From assembly GCA_030427765.1 (NCBI GenBank), contig JAUICS010000107.1:1-5777 (forward strand): a stretch of DNA of 5,777 nt, given 5' to 3'. The notes below the pieces were generated by a model. It did not search any database, had not been told where the DNA came from, and worked only from the letters and a program-made list of their open reading frames with translations. Shown one piece after another: positions 1-5,755 of the stretch (its first letter is position 1; each line of letters opens with the position of its first letter). The position numbers were made by a program, and so were the translations under genes. Source of the stretch: Alphaproteobacteria bacterium. GTDB taxonomy: Bacteria; Pseudomonadota; Alphaproteobacteria; Micavibrionales; Micavibrionaceae.

Positions 1-125
1 ATCACGCATTATTTCCAGTATCGAAAAAAGCAAGAACGGCAGTAAGGCGGCCTAGCATCGGCACGCATCAAAACGCCCGTCTGCGAATAATCCTCGGGAA
101 AAACACACAGAATTCATATATTCCG

Positions 126-155
126 CTGTCATGCCCGTATTCTGAATGATATTAT
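126..155 (+). promoter_or_regulatory. Candidate promoter of the first lipoprotein gene
   Basis: A -35-like CTGTCA (126-131, four of six matches to TTGACA) is followed after 18 bases by a -10-like TATTAT (150-155). Transcription would begin near 162, downstream of the ATG at 146. This agrees with translation starting at the ATG at 203. It is a weak match by eye only. Confidence 0.22.
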
Positions 156-202
156 TTTCGGTAAGTGCAAATTTGCGTAAGCATTCAAAATTCTTTTCTC
201 GT

Positions 203-826
203 ATGATCATAAGAACCCGTCTTTTAGCCATTTCCCTGTTATGCCTCTGTACCCTTCTGATGGCATGTGAACAGACAATTTACCAGCCATTTCCTATTGG
301 TGAGGGATATAGATTTCATAAAGCCACACCGCGAACACCCATTCGTCCGGGCGTTGCCGATGAAATTGATCATGCGTTCGAGGCACGTTGGCGCAATGTG
401 GCCAATCAGGTTGCCTTACAAATCCTGAACGACACGCGCGGCGTGGTTGATAATTTCTATCTGACAATGCCGGAACACCCGACAAAAACAGATATCTTCC
501 TTGATTTCTATTTACGTGAAGCGTTCACAAATATGGACTTCACCGTCCTTACCCGCCCGACCGAGGGCGTAATTGTCCGCACGTATACGGATGCCCCGAT
601 GGCATTTGAATATCGCGGCGTGCCGGAACACCAAACGGCGGAGAAGGTTCTGGCCGAACCGCAATCCGGACTGCCAGGCTTCGATAATGAGCAAGAGGTC
701 GTTATCGGGTATGAGGTCAACGACAACGGCGTGATCATCGCCGAAACAAATTCCACATACCTTCTGCCCGTCACAAACCCGGGTGAGTACCTGCCGTGGC
801 AGTTCGACGACCGCTACGATTATTAA
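203..826 (+). CDS. Predicted lipoprotein of unknown function (207 aa)
   Basis: I do not recognise this protein family. The frame is open from an ATG at 146, but I prefer the ATG at 203. From there the product begins with a classical lipoprotein signal: two arginines, a leucine-rich stretch, then the lipobox LMAC with the acylated Cys at residue 22. Starting at 146 would put 19 extra polar residues in front. Neither start has a clear Shine-Dalgarno sequence. The mature part is soluble, about 185 residues, with mixed alpha/beta character and a central segment (VALQILND to VIVRTYTD) that faintly recalls FlgO/CsgG-type outer-membrane lipoproteins; I cannot support that assignment. The C-terminus is acidic and aromatic (QFDDRYDY). 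Cys22 is followed by Glu, not Asp, so sorting to the outer membrane is likely. The gene stands alone on + and converges on secB, 39 bases away. Confidence 0.72.
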   Translation: MIIRTRLLAISLLCLCTLLMACEQTIYQPFPIGEGYRFHKATPRTPIRPGVADEIDHAFEARWRNVANQVALQILNDTRGVVDNFYLTMPEHPTKTDIFLDFYLREAFTNMDFTVLTRPTEGVIVRTYTDAPMAFEYRGVPEHQTAEKVLAEPQSGLPGFDNEQEVVIGYEVNDNGVIIAETNSTYLLPVTNPGEYLPWQFDDRYDY

Positions 827-855
827 TTTCAACGAATAATTATAAAGAAAGTGGT

Positions 856-878
856 AGATGACGAATTAATCGTCATCT
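856..878. terminator. Perfect 9-bp hairpin between convergent genes, possible weak bidirectional terminator
   Basis: AGATGACGA (856-864) pairs perfectly with TCGTCATCT (870-878) around a 5-base loop. The hairpin spans the secB stop codon (866-868) and its last Asp codons, and it sits between two convergent genes. The stem is only moderately GC-rich and is followed by just three T on + and no T-run on -. A strong intrinsic terminator is therefore doubtful. Confidence 0.3.
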
Positions 879-1441
879 TTGTCTGCGCCGTCACCCTGCG
901 GTTCGGCTTTGTCGCCTGCATCCGCCGCGCCTTGTTCCTTACCGAATTGTTCCATGTACATGGATTCGAAGTCGACCGGATTGACCAGAAGTGGCGGGTA
1001 ACCGCCCTGTGCCGTCAGGCTCGACAGGATTTGACGCACGTATGGGAAGCCGAGTTTCGGCACTTCGATAAGCAGAATTGGATGGTGCTGGCTTTCCGGA
1101 ACCTCATTCAAAGATGCCAGAATGCCGTATGTGATTTCCGCCACAAAAAATGTCATTTCATCGTTCTTTGCCGTGGCCGTCATCATGATCGCCACTTCGT
1201 ATAGACCTTGAATATTTTCATCCTCTAGCGGTTTGGCATCGAGATTAATATTAATGTCCATTTGCGGGCGGGCCTGATTGGCCTTTAACGTCTTTGGTGC
1301 ATTCGGATTTTCGAAGGAAATATCCTTCACATACTGCGCATGCACAACAACGGATGTGTTTTTGGCCTTACGCGGGTCAATTGCCTCATCCGGTGCTTCG
1401 ACGGCTGTTTCTTTGTCTTTTTTGGTTGGTTTCTTTGTCAT
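866..1441 (-). CDS. secB: Protein-export chaperone SecB
   Basis: SecB is a tetrameric cytoplasmic chaperone that keeps preproteins unfolded and hands them to SecA at the Sec translocase. The family signature is clear: residues 34-49 read HAQYVKDISFENPNAP, and residues 121-158 hold LLIEVPKLGFPYVRQ and GGYPPLLVNPVDF. The product is 191 aa against 155 in E. coli. The extra length is a Lys/Glu-rich N-terminal extension (residues 1-30) and a low-complexity acidic tail (about 167-191, ending KDDD). The start is an ATG with a good Shine-Dalgarno GAGG (1447-1450) five bases upstream. The gene follows fxsA on the same strand after 44 bases, so the two are probably cotranscribed from a promoter in 1936-2190. 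Alphaproteobacterial SecBs are commonly somewhat longer than the E. coli protein. Confidence 0.97.
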   Translation of the reverse strand: MTKKPTKKDKETAVEAPDEAIDPRKAKNTSVVVHAQYVKDISFENPNAPKTLKANQARPQMDININLDAKPLEDENIQGLYEVAIMMTATAKNDEMTFFVAEITYGILASLNEVPESQHHPILLIEVPKLGFPYVRQILSSLTAQGGYPPLLVNPVDFESMYMEQFGKEQGAADAGDKAEPQGDGADKDDD

Positions 1442-1485
1442 TGGATCCTCATATAGTTACATTGTGGTCATTTGTATTGTCTGGA

Positions 1486-1935
1486 TTAATCCATTCGTTT
1501 GTATTCGCCTTCGATAATACTGCTATGGTCATGTCGGTCCTGATACGCCTTGGCGGACAGGTTTTCTTTCAAATTCTTTTCAATAAACCGCATCAACATG
1601 GCGCGCAACGGTATATGAAACGGCGGAAGCAATAATGCCACGCCAAGCGCGCCCGTCAAAAATCCGGGCAGGATAATCAGACATGCCCCGACAATCATAA
1701 TGAAACGGTCGATAATTCCCTTAAGCGGCACCTTACCGCGGTCCATCGTATCCCATATGTCCCAAAGTGCAACCGAGCCCAAATACCGGAACAGAAAACA
1801 TCCGGCAATGGAGGTCAGCAGCACCGAAACAATAAGCCAGGTCAGGCCAATAATGTTTTCAATGATGAGAAGCGCGTTCACTTCAACGATCGGGATCACA
1901 ACAAAGAATGCGAAAAAGAAAATTATGCGTTTCAA
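1486..1935 (-). CDS. fxsA: FxsA-family inner-membrane protein
   Basis: FxsA is a small cytoplasmic-membrane protein named for suppressing exclusion of phage T7 by the F plasmid when overproduced; its normal role is poorly known. The 149-aa product has hydrophobic segments at about 4-25, 29-50 and 76-105. The family hallmark is the segment ILPGFLTGALGVALLLPP (88-105), close to the usual PGFLTDxLG-LLLLPP, with Gly where Asp is common. The early segment IPIVEVNALLIIENIIG also fits. The tail (120-149) is polar and charged. The frame offers no upstream ATG before an in-frame stop, and the next Met lies at residue 64, so translation appears to start at TTG (1933-1935). No convincing Shine-Dalgarno precedes it. 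The gene lies 44 bases upstream of secB and diverges from timA, an arrangement I know from other Alphaproteobacteria. Confidence 0.93.
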   Translation of the reverse strand: MKRIIFFFAFFVVIPIVEVNALLIIENIIGLTWLIVSVLLTSIAGCFLFRYLGSVALWDIWDTMDRGKVPLKGIIDRFIMIVGACLIILPGFLTGALGVALLLPPFHIPLRAMLMRFIEKNLKENLSAKAYQDRHDHSSIIEGEYKRMD

Positions 1936-2113
1936 GAGTCTGGACTTTTCGGGCCGTGTTATTAATTTACATTACCATTACACAGTAAATAAATTTTATG
2001 TAACTTCAAGTTCTGTGTTAAAGTGATACATACTGTGTGATGGGGCTGTGTAATACGGGGTAATACACCAATTCGCACCAATCATAAAAGAATATTAACA
2101 TTTGTGACACATA

Positions 2114-2167
2114 GTATAAGTATAATCTAGGGTATAGGTATAATCTACGGTATGGGTATAACCTAAG
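2114..2167. repeat. Three tandem 18-bp repeats built from hexamers
   Basis: Three adjoining 18-base units lie at 2114-2131, 2132-2149 and 2150-2167. Written as hexamers they are GTATAA-GTATAA-TCTAGG, GTATAG-GTATAA-TCTACG and GTATGG-GTATAA-CCTAAG. The central GTATAA is identical in all three, and changes accumulate in the third unit. Units 1 and 2 each contain TATAAT. The array ends 23 bases before the timA start codon. Confidence 0.9.
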
Positions 2168-2181
2168 AGTGTTTTAAAAAC

Positions 2182-2185
2182 GGAG
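2182..2185 (+). promoter_or_regulatory. Shine-Dalgarno deciding the GTG start of timA
   Basis: GGAG lies five bases before the GTG at 2191. It supports this start codon, after which a membrane anchor begins at once. Confidence 0.7.
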
Positions 2186-2190
2186 TTAAC

Positions 2191-2949
2191 GTGCCAGCGG
2201 ACATTTTAATATATATAGTCGTCGTCATTGTATTGTTCTTTTGGTTAAAGAACGTGCTCGGGACACGTCACGGAAGTGAACGTGAACGCCCGAACCCGTT
2301 ATCACCGCCACCGAATGAGCAAGCAAGCACATCTACAAATACGGCCGCGGCTGATGTTCAACCTGCGCCAAGCCCGCAGGATGATGCCGTGCGATCCGGC
2401 GTTGACATGCCGCGCAATGTATCCATCGCCAGTAAGGACGTGGATGACGGTTTAATGCAAATATCACTTGCCGATCGCCGGTTCGAGCTTGATTACTTTA
2501 TTCAGGGCGCACAAGAAGCCTTCGTGATTATTGTCGAGGCCTTTGCAAAAGGTGATCGCGATACGCTAAAGCCATTATTGGCAGATGAAATTTACAGTTC
2601 GTTCGACACGGCCATTGCCAATCGTGAAAAGCGCGAGGAGAAAATGGAAACGGAAATTCAGGCCGTGCGCAAATCCGATATTCTGAAAGCATGGAAACAA
2701 GACAACATGGCGTTCATTCGTATCCGTTTTACGGCGGATGAAGTCACATCCACAAAAGACGAGAATGGCGAGATTATTGCCGGTGACCCGGACCGTGTTT
2801 TTGAAATGAAAGACGTCTGGACATTTGGCCGTAACATCAAATCAAAAGATCCTGCATGGCTTCTCTACGAAACACGTGATGATGAGGTTGAAGAACACAA
2901 CTCAACCCCAATTCCGGATTCTGGTGACGCCGAAAACGCCACGTCTTAA
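2191..2949 (+). CDS. timA: Tim44-domain inner-membrane protein (TimA-like)
   Basis: This is a bacterial relative of the mitochondrial import motor component Tim44. Homologues in Alphaproteobacteria, called TimA in Caulobacter, are inner-membrane proteins of uncertain function. The 252-aa product has one N-terminal transmembrane helix (about 4-18) followed by FWLKNVLGTRHG, a typical family start. A Pro/Ser/Thr/Ala-rich linker (about 30-75) leads to the Tim44-like domain (about 97-228). The domain shows FIQGAQEAFVIIVEAFAKGD, ADEIYSSFDTAIANRE, an ENGEIIAGDP turn and VWTFGRNIKSKDPAWLL. A short acidic tail follows. Translation begins at GTG, supported by GGAG. The gene heads a rightward set that probably includes the next lipoprotein gene (42 bases on) and mltA, and it diverges from fxsA-secB. 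The family assignment is firm; the biological role is not. Confidence 0.93.
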   Translation: MPADILIYIVVVIVLFFWLKNVLGTRHGSERERPNPLSPPPNEQASTSTNTAAADVQPAPSPQDDAVRSGVDMPRNVSIASKDVDDGLMQISLADRRFELDYFIQGAQEAFVIIVEAFAKGDRDTLKPLLADEIYSSFDTAIANREKREEKMETEIQAVRKSDILKAWKQDNMAFIRIRFTADEVTSTKDENGEIIAGDPDRVFEMKDVWTFGRNIKSKDPAWLLYETRDDEVEEHNSTPIPDSGDAENATS

Positions 2950-2991
2950 AAAAGCATGTCCTAAAACAACAATTTTTGCCGCGCCCACCAC

Positions 2992-3867
2992 GTGAAAAAC
3001 CTGAACATCATCATCATTGTTCTATGTGTGTTTGCATTTGCAGCTTGTAAAGAAACTGCGGCGGAGCAAACACCCTCAGAAGCGCAATCAAATACAGAAA
3101 AACCTTATCAGGCAACAACACCTGATAAGTGCGTTCATGAAAAAGAGTGTGTGTGGTGGCATTACAAAAATGCAGTTCTCGGCGCTTTAAAAAATCATTC
3201 TCGAGTAGTGAGGGCAAGTACCGGCAGAAGTGATAAGTATAGGAAATCAAAAAGTAGTGTAAAAATTTCTTATCTTGGCGATTACAACGATGGTTATTTG
3301 GATCATATATCAAATCTAATAAATCAACTTTTTCCTTATCATAATATTAAATACATTCCAGTAAAAAACGGCGCAAATCATTTGCTTATTTTTGATTATG
3401 ATTATGAAATATATATGAAAAATTTAATTAATATTTTGGTAAATTATTTTTCACGTGAAGAAATAGTAGAAAGTTTTGAAAGATTGCAAAATGAAGGAAA
3501 CGGTTGTTTTGACATATCTTTAGCTGATGATAGAAGCCGGTATGAGGGAGTTTTTTCTTTTATTAGCCCAAAATTAAAAGAACCGAGAGAGTGTATGGGG
3601 TATTTGATGTACTTGGCATTGGGACTGGACGTCTACGATATACCTGAACGTTTTCCTCTATTTAATGATAAAGCTAATTATAGTGAATACAGTGACATTT
3701 ATAAATTCCTTGTTTACATACACTACTCCTCAAAAATTGCAGAGATAGCAGCTATCCCGATGGGAGAGAAAATGTTCTATGCAAATTTTGAGGCTTTTCA
3801 TAGTAATTTTACAGAGCTGAGGAGGAAGTCATCGCCAATCTCGGTAAAGCAACAAACTTTAGAATGA
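2992..3867 (+). CDS. AT-rich lipoprotein, possible divergent DUF2927 member
   Basis: The 291-aa product starts with a short signal peptide and a lipobox-like FAAC with Cys at residue 19, then a Thr/Glu/Gln-rich linker (20-46). The start is GTG; it lacks a Shine-Dalgarno but is fixed by the signal peptide. The rest resembles the general plan of DUF2927: a strand such as SVKISYLGDYNDG (89-101), an amphipathic helix, a second strand NHLLIFDYD, and late in the protein C201 followed by ALGL (209-212), FND (224-226) and a LVYIHYSSKI helix. The acidic residues usually found after that Cys are not seen. This match comes from memory of the family pattern and may be wrong. Base composition is far lower than in its neighbours: 55 G+C in 240 bases at 3241-3480. 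It lies between timA and mltA, which are normally adjacent, and ends 8 bases before mltA. It was probably acquired by transfer. Confidence 0.75.
   Translation: MKNLNIIIIVLCVFAFAACKETAAEQTPSEAQSNTEKPYQATTPDKCVHEKECVWWHYKNAVLGALKNHSRVVRASTGRSDKYRKSKSSVKISYLGDYNDGYLDHISNLINQLFPYHNIKYIPVKNGANHLLIFDYDYEIYMKNLINILVNYFSREEIVESFERLQNEGNGCFDISLADDRSRYEGVFSFISPKLKEPRECMGYLMYLALGLDVYDIPERFPLFNDKANYSEYSDIYKFLVYIHYSSKIAEIAAIPMGEKMFYANFEAFHSNFTELRRKSSPISVKQQTLE
3104..3129. repeat. Perfect 9-bp inverted repeat inside the AT-rich lipoprotein gene
   Basis: CTTATCAGG (3104-3112) and CCTGATAAG (3121-3129) are exact reverse complements separated by 8 bases. They fall in the linker codons after the signal peptide, just upstream of the point where base composition drops sharply. 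No T-run follows, so it is not a standard terminator. Confidence 0.55.
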
Positions 3868-3875
3868 TCTAACAC

Positions 3876-5063
3876 ATGAAAATATTACTGACTGCAATGG
3901 CAATCCTTGCGTGCGCGTTTGCGCTGCATGGATGTTCCGGCGTTGATAAAGATGCGCCAAAAGAATTAAGGCTATCAAAATCATCATTTTCAAACCTCAA
4001 TGGCTGGAAGGACGACAATCATACATCCGCCTTTCACGCATTTTTGAAATCCTGCGACCATACATGGAATCGCAAAACATCGAAGGTTACAATCGGCGCG
4101 CAGGGTGCGTCATATGTTCTCAACCCGCTTCAAATGCGTGCAATATGTAACGAAGCCGAATTGATTGAAAATCCGACCGCCGTCCAGGCCAAAACATTTT
4201 TCGAGGCCTATTTTACACCATGGCAAGCACGCGCGAATTATGAGGATAAAGGCCTGTTCACCGGATACTATGAGCCGACACTTTACGGGTCAAAAGAACG
4301 TGGCGGAAAATATCAAACGCCGCTTTATTCACGGCCATCTGATTTGGTGACGGTTGATCTCGGGTTATTCAATGATGATTTAAAAGGCAAACGTATCGCC
4401 GGCCGTGTGAATGACGGAAAGCTTTATCCGTTTGAGGACCGAAAGACAATCGACCGCGACGGTATCGACCCGTCAAAGGCGCAGGTTCTGGCATGGGTGG
4501 ATGACCCGATTGATGTTTTCTTCCTGCATATTCAAGGGTCGGGCAGTGTTGTTCTGGATGACGGCACACGCATGCGCGTTGGTTATGACGGGCACAACGG
4601 GCATTCGTATTACGCGATTGGGCGCGAGATGGTGAAACGTGACGGCGTTGACCCAAAAACAATTTCATTGCAGGCAATCAAAGCATGGCTCGAGAAAAAT
4701 CCGGATATTCAGGAGGAGGTTTTTCACACGAACCCGTCTTACATCTTTTTCCGGAAGCTGGATACAAATGGTTCCATTGGCGGTGAAGGCGTTGTATTAA
4801 CGGCGCGTCGTTCGCTCGCGGTTGATCATGGGCTATATCCATACGGAATGCCCATCTGGCTGGACGCCGATGCGGTGACGGATCAGGATGAGCCCATAAA
4901 ACGATTAATGGTCGGGCAAGATACCGGCGGCGCGATTAAAGGGCCGGTGCGCGGCGATGTATTCTGGGGCAGCGGTGATGAGGCATTACGCAAGGCCGGA
5001 CAAATGAAGTCGAAGGGATCAATGTGGCTTCTTTTACCGAAACTGCATGACGACGCATCTTAA
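3876..5063 (+). CDS. mltA: Membrane-bound lytic murein transglycosylase A (MltA)
   Basis: MltA cleaves the MurNAc-GlcNAc bond of peptidoglycan with formation of 1,6-anhydroMurNAc, acting in the periplasm from a lipid anchor. The 395-aa product has a lipoprotein signal peptide with lipobox LHGC and acylated Cys20, followed by Ser, which favours outer-membrane sorting. Family motifs appear in order: GLFTGYYEPTLYG (126-138), TPLYSRP (148-154), DPIDVFFLHIQGSG (210-223), YDGHNGHSYYAIG (237-249), NPSYIFFR (286-293), LTARRSLAVD (308-317) and the C-terminal 3D domain QDTGGAIKGPVRGDVFWGSG (348-367). The 3D-domain aspartates are Asp349 and Asp361; one of them should match the catalytic Asp308 of E. coli, so the enzyme looks intact. 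The start ATG has only a weak ribosome site and lies 8 bases after the previous gene, suggesting cotranscription. Its stop codon overlaps that of dnaQ on the opposite strand. Confidence 0.97.
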   Translation: MKILLTAMAILACAFALHGCSGVDKDAPKELRLSKSSFSNLNGWKDDNHTSAFHAFLKSCDHTWNRKTSKVTIGAQGASYVLNPLQMRAICNEAELIENPTAVQAKTFFEAYFTPWQARANYEDKGLFTGYYEPTLYGSKERGGKYQTPLYSRPSDLVTVDLGLFNDDLKGKRIAGRVNDGKLYPFEDRKTIDRDGIDPSKAQVLAWVDDPIDVFFLHIQGSGSVVLDDGTRMRVGYDGHNGHSYYAIGREMVKRDGVDPKTISLQAIKAWLEKNPDIQEEVFHTNPSYIFFRKLDTNGSIGGEGVVLTARRSLAVDHGLYPYGMPIWLDADAVTDQDEPIKRLMVGQDTGGAIKGPVRGDVFWGSGDEALRKAGQMKSKGSMWLLLPKLHDDAS

Positions 5064-5755
5064 TCCTCAGAGCCGGACATTTTTTCCCACAACGGATCTT
5101 TCAGCTGTTTGAGCATTTCCTTATGCGCGGCAAGTTCATCTTCCGGTATCGCAAAATCACGTGCCGGAATGAGTTTGCGTTCAACTTTTGCTTTTGATGT
5201 TGTCTGTCCATTCTTATCATCACCGGATGATACAGACGTGTCATTATCACTAAGCAGCATATTATGCTGACGACCGCCGAGCAGTTCCAGATACACCTCC
5301 GCCAGTAATTGGGAGTCAAGTAACGCGCCGTGATAATCACGTTCGCTGTTATCAATTCCAAAACGGCGACATAGGGCATCGAGATTTGCAGGCGAGCCGG
5401 GGAATTTCTGACGCGCCATCTGCAGCGTATCAATAACGTCACTCATTTTATACGGTTTGTAGCCGTATGGTTTCAGTTCGTAATTCAGGAATTTTAAGTC
5501 GAATTCCGCGTTGTGAATGACGAGTGTCGCATCGGCGACATAATCCATGAAGTCGGGTGCAATTTCGGCAAATACCGGCTTGTCCTTCAGGAATTCGGTA
5601 GTGATACCGTGAACGGCCTGTGCCTCCGCCGGAACATCGCGCTCCGGGTTTATATATATCTGGCGGTCATTTCCGGTTGGGACATGGTTGATCAACTCCA
5701 CGCAACCGATCTCAATTACACGGTCGCCGAACTGTGGGCCACTCTGTCTATTTTT
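5060..5755 (-). CDS. dnaQ: DNA polymerase III epsilon subunit (DnaQ), N-terminus missing or disrupted
   Basis: DnaQ is the 3'-5' proofreading exonuclease bound to the polymerase III alpha subunit. Counting from the GTG at 5699-5701, the Exo II motif HNAEFD (63-68), DTLQMARQKFPG (91-102), LDALCRRFGIDNS (107-119), the Exo III epsilon motif HGALLD (124-129) and LAEVYLELLGGRQ (133-145) are clear. A polar linker then leads to a C-terminal helix ending HKEMLKQLKDPLWEK, probably the alpha-binding tail. Homology extends upstream of that GTG: the codons before it read GDRVIEIGC (5702-5728), preceded by SGPQF. The next stop in frame is TAA at 5756-5758, and no ATG lies between. The Exo I motif DTETTG, with two metal-binding acids, is therefore absent. 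The gene is either broken here or the sequence near the window edge contains indel errors. I mark the open frame, not a proven start. Confidence 0.9.
   Translation of the reverse strand, partial: KNRQSGPQFGDRVIEIGCVELINHVPTGNDRQIYINPERDVPAEAQAVHGITTEFLKDKPVFAEIAPDFMDYVADATLVIHNAEFDLKFLNYELKPYGYKPYKMSDVIDTLQMARQKFPGSPANLDALCRRFGIDNSERDYHGALLDSQLLAEVYLELLGGRQHNMLLSDNDTSVSSGDDKNGQTTSKAKVERKLIPARDFAIPEDELAAHKEMLKQLKDPLWEKMSGSED

Larger units (their letters stand above)
1936..2190. promoter_or_regulatory. AT-rich divergent promoter region for fxsA-secB and timA-mltA
   Basis: This 255-base region separates two divergent gene sets and holds no gene I can support. Leftward, a possible promoter for fxsA is TTTAAC (complement of 2017-2022), an 18-base spacer, and TAAAAT (complement of 1993-1998). 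Rightward, good -10 matches TATAAT occur at 2121-2126 and 2139-2144 inside a tandem repeat. Possible -35 elements TTAACA (2095-2100) and TTGTGA (2102-2107) are at non-ideal spacing. It also contains four CTGTGTNA boxes (complement of 1978-1985; 2013-2020, 2033-2040, 2046-2053), a small palindrome TGTG-A-CACA (2103-2111), and two GTAATAC copies exactly 10 bases apart (2050, 2060). This density suggests regulator binding, but no regulator can be named. Confidence 0.5.

Noticed and set aside
2..55. Open frame entering from the left edge and ending KSKNGSKAA then TAG, possibly the C-terminus of an upstream gene.
   Set aside because: Only 17 codons are visible with no recognisable motif, and other frames are similarly open. 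There is no basis for a call.
3..149. Frame open from the left edge to TGA at 147-149, overlapping the ATG at 146.
   Set aside because: The translation lacks a recognisable motif and looks like chance; the region could equally be a leader.
851..1204. Long + strand open frame opposite secB.
   Set aside because: It is the complement of a clear secB; its translation is rich in Cys, His and Arg and resembles no protein.
1278..1635. Two + strand open frames over the secB start, the secB-fxsA gap and the fxsA end.
   Set aside because: They span two well-supported genes on the other strand and have no ribosome site or family likeness.
1700..2026. + strand open frame opposite fxsA, running into the intergenic region.
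   Set aside because: It is a shadow of fxsA followed by AT-rich non-coding DNA.
2174..2189. TTAA pair resembling a CtrA box before timA.
   Set aside because: Spacing is 8 bases where the CtrA consensus needs 7, and the pair overlaps the ribosome site in AT-rich DNA.
5101..5442. Second - strand open frame within dnaQ.
   Set aside because: It is an out-of-frame reading of dnaQ; the motifs HNAEFD and HGALLD are in the other frame.
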